From positions 1 through 64,000 of the forward strand of contig CAJNCG010000001.1 in assembly GCA_905221205.1 (NCBI GenBank): a stretch of 64,000 nt of DNA, given 5' to 3'. The stretch is from a bacterium (GTDB lineage: Bacteria; Bacillota; Bacilli; Lactobacillales; Streptococcaceae). Position numbers and translations under genes: made by a program. Below are positions 54,054 to 61,257 of the stretch, in pieces; positions within the stretch are counted from its first letter, which is position 1, and every line of letters starts with the position of its first letter. The notes beneath the pieces are model-generated. The model had not been told where the DNA came from. It worked only from the letters and a program-made list of their open reading frames with translations, and did not search any database.

Positions 54054-54082
54054 ATTATAATCCATTTGGAGCCATATGTCAA
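54054..54082 (-). promoter_or_regulatory. Perfect consensus promoter of the leader RNA / abi
   Basis: On the minus strand TTGACA (54082-54077), exactly 17 bp, TATAAT (54059-54054). Such a perfect promoter before a terminator hairpin would give a lot of short RNA and little abi mRNA. Confidence 0.85.
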
Positions 54083-54159
54083 CAAATTAGCGAACAAGTT
54101 CGCTTTTTTTCGTCCTAGAACTGTCCCTTCCGTGTTACTTCGTAGTCCAGTGATTATCC

Positions 54160-54247
54160 TTTCTATTTGTCAATTTTGTCGTTTTTTGCACTTTAGTCTG
54201 TCAAATCGGCTTTCTATTCTTCAATTTCCCCTGTTTTTGCACAATAG
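54160..54247. repeat. Pair of imperfect 37-bp direct repeats
   Basis: TTTCTATT...TTTTTGCAC..TAG occurs at 54160-54196 and again at 54211-54247, 28 of 37 bases the same, with a 14-bp spacer. They lie in the otherwise empty DNA between abi and the repressor gene (54098-54325), which has a consensus promoter and repeats but no evident gene. Confidence 0.7.
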
Positions 54248-54325
54248 ACCTTTGGGAGGGGGTTGCTATTAGTGAATAGGGGGCATTTTTTGTATTTTGA
54301 GAATCCCTATATTTAAAGTGTTTGA

Positions 54326-54811
54326 TTAGAGTTTCTCATTCAGTAGTTTTAGTATTTCTAGTAATTCAGTATCTTCTTTAATCTCATTCAACAAATTATA
54401 CTCACGGTTTCTTCTTAAAATTTCAGTGTAGTATTTGTCCTTGTTTTTAACGGTTTTTACATCGTTTAGTAAAGTATTATCGTGAGACATACTTTTCAAT
54501 AAAGAATTCAGATGTTTTATTTGAGAATCTGAGATAAGCAACTCCAGATGTGCTAGCGAGAACGCTAGTTTTTTTAATTCATTTTGATATTCTTGATCAT
54601 TAAAAGAACTATATTCAGCTTTGGTTTTATATCCTAAGAGATATCCAACGCTTACCTTGAAGTAGTCAGCAAGTTGCTGGGCTTTATCTGTCTTTATTGG
54701 ACGCTCACCTTTTTCCCAACGAGATATAGTTTTTTCATTTACTTCTAGGAGTTCGGCTATTTCTTTCTGAGATTTATTTTTATCTTTTCTCAATTCTTTT
54801 AATCTATTCAT
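54326..54811 (-). CDS. CI/Stl-like repressor (HTH_3 family)
   Basis: The 161-aa protein has an N-terminal HTH_3 domain (LKELRKDKNKSQKEIAELLE, EKTISRWEKGERPIKTDKAQQLADYF) and a helical C-terminal region of unknown fold. There is no peptidase S24 domain, so induction by RecA cleavage is not expected; in PICIs such repressors are usually removed by a phage protein. Its promoter (minus TTGTCT, 17 bp, TATAAT at 54841-54836) overlaps operator O1. It is divergent from the cro-like gene. Confidence 0.88.
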   Translation of the reverse strand: MNRLKELRKDKNKSQKEIAELLEVNEKTISRWEKGERPIKTDKAQQLADYFKVSVGYLLGYKTKAEYSSFNDQEYQNELKKLAFSLAHLELLISDSQIKHLNSLLKSMSHDNTLLNDVKTVKNKDKYYTEILRRNREYNLLNEIKEDTELLEILKLLNEKL

Positions 54812-54835
54812 TAGTCACAATACCTTTCATTGTTA

Positions 54836-54948
54836 ATTATAACACTTATTTTCAAAAAAGACAAAAAAGTCTGTAAAAATTTTAAAGAAACACTTGAAAC
54901 AGACAAAAATGTCTGATAATATAATGGCTGTAAAGGACAAAAAAGTCC
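54836..54948. promoter_or_regulatory. Divergent lysogeny switch: three GAC-N6-GTC operators and two promoters
   Basis: Three perfect inverted repeats share GAC-N6-GTC: O1 AGACAAAAAAGTCT (54859-54872), O2 CAGACAAAAATGTCTG (54900-54915) and O3 GGACAAAAAAGTCC (54935-54948). O1 covers the -35 of the leftward repressor promoter (-35 TTGTCT, -10 TATAAT at 54841-54836). O2 lies after a rightward -35-like TTGAAA (54894-54899) and abuts/overlaps GATAAT/TATAAT (54915-54925). This is the arrangement expected of a repressor/Cro switch. Confidence 0.85.
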
Positions 54949-55014
54949 GGTATCTCCAACCTTTCACACTTTCAATCTATTCATGGAGGGACTTTTTTAG
55001 AAGGGAGGAAATCT

Positions 55015-55215
55015 ATGAGCAAATTAAAAGGCTATCGAGTTATGCTTGGACTAACTCAGCAACAGATGGCGGACAAGCTAGATATTTCTTTGCAGTCTTA
55101 TAATAACAAAGAGACAAAAAAGACGGCTTTTAATGACAAAGAGCGCCTAGCGATTAAGTCAATGGTTGCAGAAGTCGAACCAAATATAACCATAGATGAG
55201 CTGTTTTATAGTTAG
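55015..55215 (+). CDS. Cro-like HTH regulator
   Basis: This 66-aa protein is essentially one HTH_3 domain (YRVMLGLTQQQMADKLDISLQSYNNKE). It is the first rightward gene opposite the repressor, 67 bp beyond operator O3, with an AAGGGAGGAAATCT-type ribosome site. It is most likely the Cro/Str-type early regulator that antagonises the repressor. Confidence 0.85.
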   Translation: MSKLKGYRVMLGLTQQQMADKLDISLQSYNNKETKKTAFNDKERLAIKSMVAEVEPNITIDELFYS

Positions 55216-55336
55216 AAAGGAGCGACCCAATCGCAATACTATTTTACATTTACAGATTTCTCATGTGGTGTTTTACCACTGGGGATGGACCTGCTCGGAC
55301 TAAATATCCGACCTAGAATATAAAGGAGAAAACAAA

Positions 55337-55645
55337 ATGAACAACACACAAGTATATCAAGCACAAACAACTAACCACGGTATCGCTAGAGCATTGGGCG
55401 AAGAAATTCGCATGATCACAGACGTTGAAGAGACAAATTACAATGGACACGGTGAAATCATTGTTGAGTACACCAGTGACGTTGCATTGACAAAACTATT
55501 TGACCGTATTAAAGTACTTTACGAAAAAGGCGAAAGCTACGAAACAAAACCATTCTTACATTTTAAAGTATTGGAAGATGATTTGGAACCAAAACCGAAT
55601 GCAGTTTTCACTACTAAAGAAGTTATGGATTTTTTAGGAATTTGA
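55337..55645 (+). CDS. Hypothetical phage-type early protein
   Basis: The 102-aa protein MNNTQVYQAQTTNHGIARAL... is soluble, acidic, without recognised domain. It has AAAGGAG upstream. The 121-bp gap before it holds no further gene. Its end (TTKEVMDFLGI) overlaps the region of the next gene's ribosome site. Function unknown; its place right after cro suggests an early island gene. Confidence 0.7.
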   Translation: MNNTQVYQAQTTNHGIARALGEEIRMITDVEETNYNGHGEIIVEYTSDVALTKLFDRIKVLYEKGESYETKPFLHFKVLEDDLEPKPNAVFTTKEVMDFLGI

Positions 55646-55668
55646 AGCAACAAAAAAGGAGCAAAGAA

Positions 55669-55854
55669 ATGAACTTTAAAGAATTTAAAACATGGCTAGA
55701 TGATGCCGTAAGTATGGCGGAAGCTATGGCGTTACCTGAAAATAAAGGGGTGCTTGACGACTTGATAGAAAATACGGCCAATAACCTAGCGTTTATCGCT
55801 GAGTTAGTGGAAAGCCGTCAACTGATTTATAGAAAACCTAGACATGAAGATTAA
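55669..55854 (+). CDS. Hypothetical small protein
   Basis: The 61-aa protein MNFKEFKTWLDDAVSMAEAM... starts at the ATG 55669, which has an AAAAAGGAG site at ideal distance; an in-frame TTG 27 bp upstream is less likely. It is helical and acidic with no known domain. Its last 11 bp overlap the start of another small gene at 55844. Confidence 0.65.
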   Translation: MNFKEFKTWLDDAVSMAEAMALPENKGVLDDLIENTANNLAFIAELVESRQLIYRKPRHED

Positions 55855-56005
55855 AAAAAGACAACAAAAAAGTCCCTTGCTCAAGTTTTGGTCGAGGAGA
55901 GCAAGCGACTGGATGAAAAGGATACGTTTTTTAACGTACCTTGATTATAGCATAGAAAGACAAGGTAAACAATGGGGAAACAGGTATTTACACAAGAAAT
56001 ACTAA
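55844..56005 (+). CDS. Small basic protein (53 aa), overlapping both neighbours
   Basis: An open frame starting ATG 55844 overlaps the previous stop by 11 bp and the next start (55972) by 34 bp. The product, MKIKKRQQKSPLLKFWSRRA... to ...WGNRYLHKKY, is strongly basic and tryptophan/tyrosine-rich, unlike random translation, and fills an otherwise empty 117 bp. There is no clear ribosome site, so it would rely on coupling. It could bind nucleic acid. Uncertain. Confidence 0.45.
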   Translation: MKIKKRQQKSPLLKFWSRRASDWMKRIRFLTYLDYSIERQGKQWGNRYLHKKY

Positions 56006-56379
56006 GAAACATACAGGAAAAAAATGGAATTATCACACTAGATTTAATACTAGACACTTTACCAACTTGGTCAGAAAAAGCCATCAAGGGACGTTTATCA
56101 AATTGGCGTTACCGTAAGGTTATTGACTACAAGGTAGAAGAAGGGGAGTTTAGTGAGATTTTCCTATTAAAAAGCAAGCAGGAGACAAAAGAAGAGATCA
56201 GCGCTGGTCAACGTTTGAAGATGGATCTATATTTCAGACAAGTTTTAGCCTTAACTGGAATCATTGAGTCAAACACTGGCAAGGACAACGACAAGACCAA
56301 GGCGATTGAATTGCAACAGAAAGCAATGCGAGCAATACCAGATGACATCTACAAAGAGTTGTCAGAGATTTATGAGTAA
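55972..56379 (+). CDS. Hypothetical protein, possible winged helix
   Basis: The 135-aa protein has an N-terminal segment that looks like a winged helix (FTQEILRNIQEKNGIITLDL, WSEKAIKGRLSNWRYRKVIDY) and a helical C-terminus. No database family is recalled. Ribosome site is weak (AAGGTAAACA). Possibly a DNA-binding early protein of the island. Confidence 0.6.
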   Translation: MGKQVFTQEILRNIQEKNGIITLDLILDTLPTWSEKAIKGRLSNWRYRKVIDYKVEEGEFSEIFLLKSKQETKEEISAGQRLKMDLYFRQVLALTGIIESNTGKDNDKTKAIELQQKAMRAIPDDIYKELSEIYE

Positions 56380-56413
56380 ATAACAAAACTAAGAAAAACT
56401 AACAAAATCAAAT

Positions 56414-56442
56414 AGCAGGCAAGCAATTAGGAAAGATTTTGA
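56414..56442 (+). repeat. 29-bp direct repeat, copy B
   Basis: Identical to copy A at 52841-52869, 3,573 bp apart, same orientation. The same frame (AGKQLGKIL) is open from 56403 to a TAA at 56559-56561 in this copy. Confidence 0.9.
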
Positions 56443-56613
56443 ATATCGAGTGCTTACACGGCGAGTCTAGGCACTTGTTTAACAAAAATGTGGGTGATTA
56501 CCCACGAAACATCACTACAAGCGTTCGCCAACTTGGGGCAATTGCCCAGCGTTTGGAGTGGTGCTAATACTGTATAGGAAACGACAATTAAAAGGCCAAC
56601 GGAGGAAAAAACA
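56443..56613 (+). other. Non-coding, structured region
   Basis: No convincing gene. It holds a perfect hairpin GTGGGT-GATT-ACCCAC (~56490-56505), a GGGC-AATT-GCCC hairpin near 56538-56549, and imperfect longer pairing of CATCACTACAAGCG with the GCGTTTGGAGTGGTG stretch. An open frame without ATG/GTG (ends 56561, ...ITTSVRQLGAIAQRLEWC) crosses it and could be a gene remnant. The next gene has an ACGGAGG site. Confidence 0.4.
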
Positions 56614-56892
56614 ATGACAAAAGAAGATATGAGAAATATTTTAGATGAACTAGATAATTTAACTTTAGGACTTAATACCGCTGAAAACGCCTTGGGGGCT
56701 ACTTTTCACTTTTTCAGTAAAAACATAAGTAGCAAAGAAAAGACCATGCTTTTAACTTTGGAATACGACACACAGGGTGCTATTTTTAACCTTGCTTATG
56801 ATTGTCTTATCAAGACAAAGGAAAATCTAGTTAATGCCATTGAAATGTACATCAGAGAATTGGAGGAAGAACATGACTCTAAACTTAGATGA
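56614..56892 (+). CDS. Hypothetical helical protein
   Basis: The 92-aa protein MTKEDMRNILDELDNLTLGLNT... is helical and acidic, with no membrane helix or known domain. It begins a run of closely packed or overlapping small genes (to 58082). The start has CGGAGG upstream. Its 3' end overlaps the next gene by 20 bp. Confidence 0.65.
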   Translation: MTKEDMRNILDELDNLTLGLNTAENALGATFHFFSKNISSKEKTMLLTLEYDTQGAIFNLAYDCLIKTKENLVNAIEMYIRELEEEHDSKLR

Positions 56893-57073
56893 CATGACAC
56901 AAGCAGAATTTGATGAAGTAATTGCTGAAATTAAGGATAGAAATCCGAACCTCTTTCAGTTCATCACTGATTTTTTAGATAGAAAGGTAACACCCAAAGA
57001 GGTGGACGAATTCCTGAAGATGGAGCGAACTAATCAAGTGGAGTATATTAAGAATTACAAAGCGAGGGCATAA
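56873..57073 (+). CDS. Hypothetical small acidic protein
   Basis: The 66-aa protein MTLNLDDMTQAEFDEVIAEI... starts at ATG 56873, which has GGAGGAAG before it; longer in-frame starts lie within the upstream gene and are less likely. It is soluble and helical. No domain recognised. Confidence 0.6.
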   Translation: MTLNLDDMTQAEFDEVIAEIKDRNPNLFQFITDFLDRKVTPKEVDEFLKMERTNQVEYIKNYKARA

Positions 57074-57074
57074 G

Positions 57075-57278
57075 ATGAATGAATTAGATTTAACTAATAC
57101 ACAGTCGGTAATCTGTATGGTGGTATTGATTGGCTTACTGCTTTATTTAAACCATCGAGACCGCAAAAAAAGCGCCCAATTTGAGCGAGAAAACCAACAG
57201 ACGATAGAAACACCTAGAGAGGATTTGAACCCTTACTACGGCCGTTATATCCAGCTTGCTGGTAAGATTCATAATTAG
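57075..57278 (+). CDS. Small single-pass membrane protein
   Basis: The 67-aa protein has one hydrophobic helix (SVICMVVLIGLLLYL, ~11-25) followed by a charged tail (NHRDRKKSAQFERENQQ). This suggests a membrane protein with a cytosolic C-terminus. No known family. It starts 1 bp after the previous stop. Confidence 0.6.
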   Translation: MNELDLTNTQSVICMVVLIGLLLYLNHRDRKKSAQFERENQQTIETPREDLNPYYGRYIQLAGKIHN

Positions 57279-57291
57279 AAAGGGGTGTAAT

Positions 57292-57558
57292 ATGCAACTA
57301 TTATCAAGAGAAGCAGAACTTGAGCTACTGGAGAAAGTGGGAGATCACTTAGCGAAAAGGATGGAACTGGAAAAGCAACGTGATGATAATTGGGACTTGA
57401 TTTCTAGACCTGAGGTGTTAGAGAAGTTAGGTATTAGTGGAACCACGTTAAATAATTGGCAGGAACATGGTCTGAAATCGTTCCAGTCGCCTTTTGAAAA
57501 CAGTAAGAAAATCTATTACCGTAAGAGTGATATTTACAATTTTCTTGCAGTAGATTAG
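57292..57558 (+). CDS. Excisionase-like / MerR-type HTH DNA-binding protein
   Basis: The 88-aa protein contains DLISRPEVLEKLGISGTTLNNWQEHGLKSF and KKIYYRKSDIYNFLA, the pattern of small MerR-like HTH proteins of the excisionase/AlpA type. Start ATG 57292 has AAAGGGGTG upstream. In PICIs such proteins act in excision with Int or as regulators. Which of these applies is not known. Confidence 0.72.
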   Translation: MQLLSREAELELLEKVGDHLAKRMELEKQRDDNWDLISRPEVLEKLGISGTTLNNWQEHGLKSFQSPFENSKKIYYRKSDIYNFLAVD

Positions 57559-57566
57559 GAGGTGTA

Positions 57567-57890
57567 ATGAGAATAATTGAGTTGACTATATCAGTTGATA
57601 AAATGCCCCTATTTGGTTTTCTCAAGTCAAATCCTACTCAAGTATGGAAGAATGGGGAACACTACAAATTTACCTATTATGAGCCTGTAGACGAGGCTTT
57701 GACAAGTTTTCAATATAAAGGCTTATATGTGTCTATTAAAGAAGAAAATGAGGCAGTAGAGGGCTGGGAATTGGTCAGAGATTTGGAGATTGCTTTGGCC
57801 AGTCCTGACTTGCTGATAATCTTGAAAGAATTAGAGGTAAACAAATTGACTGAGCAACGGCAGGGGCTTGGAGTGGAGTTAAAGGGTTGA
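57567..57890 (+). CDS. Hypothetical protein, probably truncated by an in-frame TGA
   Basis: The 107-aa product MRIIELTISVDKMPLFGFL... has no recalled domain. It has a strong AGGAGGTG site. It ends at TGA 57888-57890, but the same frame then stays open for 63 codons to TAG 58080-58082, with good coding character (FVRLLFVNGYSFSQLVDL) and a normal phage-type 8-bp overlap with the primase start. The original gene was therefore probably 171 aa; see the next entry. Confidence 0.65.
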   Translation: MRIIELTISVDKMPLFGFLKSNPTQVWKNGEHYKFTYYEPVDEALTSFQYKGLYVSIKEENEAVEGWELVRDLEIALASPDLLIILKELEVNKLTEQRQGLGVELKG

Positions 57891-58082
57891 ATATTCGATC
57901 TCATCTGTAATGGCATTTATACCAGATATGAGACTTCACTCTTTGTCCGACTGCTATTTGTAAATGGCTACAGTTTTAGTCAGCTGGTGGACTTGTTTTC
58001 AGCAATCGTCAAACGCAAAGACCTAGCCAGTTATTTTTTAGAAATAGCAAGAATATTTTATAAGGAGGTGGCTTTTGAGTAG
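57891..58082 (+). pseudogene. Continuation of the 57567 gene past the TGA
   Basis: In-frame extension IFDLICNGIYTRYETSLF... to ...ARIFYKEVAFE then TAG. It has no start codon of its own at the front and fills an otherwise empty 184 bp. This makes an interrupted gene more likely than two genes. Confidence 0.5.
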
Positions 58083-59595
58083 CAATGAAATTGTAAAAAA
58101 AATCATTGAAGAAGATAAGCAACAACCCCAAATTAAGCCAATAGGAGAGACAGAAAGCTATCTGACATCGTTTAAAGGGATACAAAGGTTTTTGGCCAGT
58201 GAATGTCAAAATTTAGGGGAAAGCAGGCCGTCCAAGCCTTTGGGGGTTGCTAACTTTCTGAGGAAGTATATCCGATTCGTTAGAATCAGACCAGAGGCAC
58301 AGGGACAAAAAGCGCCCTTGTATTTCTATCATCCAGATAAAGGGGTGTGGGTTGAAGATAATGAACTTTTGCAGGATTTAATCGCAACCGTTCGCCCTGA
58401 TACGACTGAAAAACAGGCATTTGATACTCTTTAAAAAATCTCAAGGCATAGCCCTTTAAAATCCATTCAAAATGAATATACGGTGATTGGAAATCAGCTT
58501 TATAACTCAAAAAAAGAGATATTTGAACCCTTAAATCCCACTGTAATCGTAACTCGAAAAATACGTACGAGGTATTCCCCTGAAGCCTACGAGCCTACTA
58601 TAAATGGCTGGAAGCCTACAAAATGGCTTGCTGAATTGTTTGATAATGACCAAGAACTATATGATCTAGCCATTCAGATTATTAAAGCAAGTATCACAGG
58701 TAAAACCTTAAAAAACATCTTTTGGCTTTATGGAGAGGGTGGGACTGGTAAAGGAACTTTTCAGCAACTACTTATTAACTTGGTAGGCATGGAAAATGTT
58801 GCAAGTCTCAAGATAACTGAGTTCGATAAAAGCCGTTTTTCTACTTCCATTTTGCTAGGAAAGACCCTAGTCATCGGAGACGACGTGCAAAAGGACGCAG
58901 TTATCAAAGACACTTCAAATATGTTTAGTCTTGCTACTGGGGATATCATGACCATAGAGGACAAAGGGAAACGCCCTTACAGTCTACGTTTGAACATGAC
59001 TATTATCCAGTCATCCAATGGTTTACCAAGAATGAACGGAGATAGATCTGCAATTGATAGGCGGTTTAAGATTCTACCATTTACCAAAGTCTTTAAAGGG
59101 AAGCCAAACAAGGCAATCAAAGAGGACTATATCAACAGGAAAGAGGTATTGGAGTATCTCACACGCATAGCCCTTGAAACACCGACCAAGGACATCACAC
59201 CAGAAAAATCAAAGGAGATTTTGCAAGAATACCACGAAGATAATAATCCGATTATCGCTTTTGTGACCTCATTCTTTTCGGACAATCTAGCAAGTGAATT
59301 TTTGCCGAATAGCTTTGTTTTCCATAATTGGAAAGGTTTTACAGAGTATTATGGAGTGAAATTGCACAAGACCGAGACAGGGTTACATAAAGAGATTAAA
59401 AGTAATCTACCTGAATGGATAACCGCTGGAAAGAAAGTGATAGCGTCTGGAAGACAATTTCATTCTGGTTTTTTCCCTAAAGATGATTTAGCGCCTTATG
59501 CCAATTTGAACTATGTTAATGGTAGAGAAAGACCTGAGAAAAGGTTAAAACCTAAAACTGAACGTGGCTACTTTAACAAGAAAGCAAGAAAATAA
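58075..59595 (+). pseudogene. P4/D5-type phage primase-helicase (Rep), interrupted by in-frame TAA
   Basis: The first part (58075-58434, TTG start after AAGGAGGTG) gives 119 aa ending ...TTEKQAFDTL; TAA follows at 58432-58434. The same frame continues KISRHSPLKSIQNEYTV... to 59595. The second part has Walker A WLYGEGGTGKGTFQQLL, Walker B-like LVIGDDVQKDA, sensor-like MTIIQSSNGLPRMNGD and an RFKILPF motif: D5_N plus SF3 helicase of P4-type primases, here lacking an N-terminal prim-pol domain. A single A-to-T change in AAA would explain the stop. A GTG at 58483 could reinitiate and give 370 aa with the helicase intact. The product would open the iteron origin downstream. Confidence 0.8.
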
Positions 59596-59606
59596 TCGAG
59601 TAGAAG

Positions 59607-59785
59607 AACACTTGGTACGCTTGGTAAATGAAGCGTTCCTGTCGTAACCCTTAGAGCGCCAAGGGTTTTGAACACTTGTACACTTGGTACGGTAAGTTTT
59701 TTTCTTTTAACATTTTATAAGATTTAACGTTAAATCTATACACGATTTAATTTTATATGTACTAAGTGTACTAAGTGTACAAAGT
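59607..59785. other. Putative replication origin: iterons flanking an AT-rich core
   Basis: The consensus iteron is ACTTNGTAC. Left copies are ACTTGGTAC at 59610-59618 (with GCTTGGTA next to it), ACTTGTAC at 59674-59681 and ACTTGGTAC at 59682-59690. On the right three tandem inverted copies GTACTAAGT, GTACTAAGT, GTACAAAGT run 59759-59785. Between them (59697-59758) the DNA is almost only A/T and holds the perfect palindrome AGATTTAACGTTAAATCT (59720-59737). This two-sided design, next to the Rep gene, is that of SaPI origins. The remaining 59786-59964 holds no gene. AACCCTT/AAGGGTT (59646-59667) may terminate the rep transcript. Confidence 0.8.
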
Positions 59786-59964
59786 AAGGCTAAAACCCTT
59801 GATATGATTGACTCCAAATTTTGAACACTTGCAAAATCAAGCGTAAAAAGAAAACAGTAAGCGTACAAACTATGAAGAATTGAAAAAATGGGGTAGATAG
59901 TACCGACCCCCTTGCAATGGTGTAACTACTAGTGACACCCTTAAAACAGAAAGAGGAGAACAAC

Positions 59965-60234
59965 ATGACATTAAAAGCATTTTCAGAAACAGCACCAAAA
60001 CATACATTCACTTATGAATTTGGAGACCTAGAAGACGCACAAATAGCAGGACTAGCGTTATTTGGATTTATGAGAGGTACTTATCTAGTGCCAGCTATTA
60101 AACTAAGATATAAGGAAAACGGAACGCTTATCGCTGAGTATTTGGAGGATAACAGCTTAGATATCAACTTTAAGCGCATTTGTGAGGTTTTCAAGAATGA
60201 AGAAAATCCAATAGATGAAGAAGTTGAGGAATAG
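59965..60234 (+). CDS. Hypothetical protein
   Basis: The 89-aa protein MTLKAFSETAPKHTFTYEFGD... starts at ATG 59965 after AGAGGAG; a GTG at 59932 is in frame but less likely. It is acidic at the C-terminus (NEENPIDEEVEE). No domain recalled. It opens the post-origin gene block of the island. Confidence 0.6.
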   Translation: MTLKAFSETAPKHTFTYEFGDLEDAQIAGLALFGFMRGTYLVPAIKLRYKENGTLIAEYLEDNSLDINFKRICEVFKNEENPIDEEVEE

Positions 60235-60255
60235 AGTATAGGGGGGTGTAAGAAG

Positions 60256-60390
60256 ATGTACTACAATAGAGACCCCGTGACCGGATTTAGCACTCTAAAA
60301 CTTAATAAAACAACAGAAAAGGAAAGAATAAGATGGCAGAAACACAAAACACAAACAACATTGAACAAGCGCAAAAGCGCCAAGAATTAG
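60256..60390 (+). CDS. Possible small protein (44 aa)
   Basis: ATG 60256 with a GGGGGGTG site opens MYYNRDPVTGFSTLKLNKTT... to TAG at 60388-60390, overlapping the next gene by 58 bp in another frame. The first ~20 residues, which do not overlap, look protein-like. Weak support otherwise. Confidence 0.3.
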   Translation: MYYNRDPVTGFSTLKLNKTTEKERIRWQKHKTQTTLNKRKSAKN

Positions 60391-60998
60391 CCCAAAAAAT
60401 GGATAAAGCACTGGATAAAATCACTAAGGAAGTGAACGCATTGATCACACAAAACGAAAATGCGATTGCTGAGGCTGAACGAGAAAAAGCACAGTTGCTT
60501 CAAGACCAAGCGACAGCCCAACGTGAATATGATGAAGCGGTTGATGAAGTAGACAAAGACAAGCTACGCAATGCCAAGGATAACTTATGGATTGCTGAAA
60601 GTAAATTAAAAAAGAACGCTAAAAAGCTGGAAGACTTTCACAATGAAGCACTGATGAACCTTGAAGATTTTAAGACAAAAATCGATGAACTGGATTCAAC
60701 GGTTGACAAAAAACATAAGGCGCTTTATGATAAAGCCGTGGATTTGATGAAAGAGATTGATCAGATTGATAATGAAATTATTGCTGATTCAGATAAACTC
60801 CGAACTCTTTACCATGCTATGGCTTACAAAGTGGGGAAAGGTAAGAGAGAATTTACCTTCAGTACAGGGGGATCTAGAATTTCTCCAGTTGGTGGAATGA
60901 TTGATTATGTACCAACATATCCAGTAAAACCATTCTTAGAAGAAAATTATAAACAAGTTTTTGGTCGAACTTATAATGACGCGAAAGGGCATTTTTAA
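60333..60998 (+). CDS. Coiled-coil protein (possible capsid-assembly or scaffold-like island protein)
   Basis: The 221-aa protein is mostly alpha-helical: long heptad-like stretches of Lys, Glu, Ala and Leu (~10-160) followed by a short C-terminal non-helical region (FSTGGSRISPVGGMIDYVP). No family is recognised. PICIs often encode capsid-size or packaging factors between origin and terS, so a structural role is possible, but this is inference from position. Confidence 0.6.
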   Translation: MAETQNTNNIEQAQKRQELAQKMDKALDKITKEVNALITQNENAIAEAEREKAQLLQDQATAQREYDEAVDEVDKDKLRNAKDNLWIAESKLKKNAKKLEDFHNEALMNLEDFKTKIDELDSTVDKKHKALYDKAVDLMKEIDQIDNEIIADSDKLRTLYHAMAYKVGKGKREFTFSTGGSRISPVGGMIDYVPTYPVKPFLEENYKQVFGRTYNDAKGHF

Positions 60999-61001
60999 AA
61001 G

Positions 61002-61208
61002 ATGAAGAGACAAATCAGACACAAGATTGAACCAGTACCAACGATTGTAGAACTCTTCAAACTAATGGAAGAACACCAGCAAGCACATCCAGAGTACGAG
61101 CGTTATAATTTTAAATACATTGAAGATGGGGACGCTATTGGTGCAATCATTGACTACAACGTAGAAGAATCAGTATTAAAAGCTGAGCAAGAGCAAGATA
61201 ACGCTTAA
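61002..61208 (+). CDS. Hypothetical small protein
   Basis: The 68-aa protein MKRQIRHKIEPVPTIVELFK... starts 3 bp after the coiled-coil gene and ends before a terminator. It is charged, soluble and has no recognised domain. Confidence 0.6.
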   Translation: MKRQIRHKIEPVPTIVELFKLMEEHQQAHPEYERYNFKYIEDGDAIGAIIDYNVEESVLKAEQEQDNA

Positions 61209-61211
61209 GAC

Positions 61212-61234
61212 AAGGGGGGAGTTTTCCCCTTTTT
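61212..61234 (+). terminator. Terminator before the small terminase gene
   Basis: AAGGGGGGA pairs with TCCCCTTTT (loop GTTT, two G-T pairs), followed by TG. It would end the 59965-61208 transcript. Confidence 0.7.
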
Positions 61235-61257
61235 GTCGCTTAAGGAGGTGAACTAAT

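Noticed and set aside
54160..54247. 37-bp repeats as a mini CRISPR
   Set aside because: Only two diverged copies with a 14-bp spacer and no cas genes nearby.
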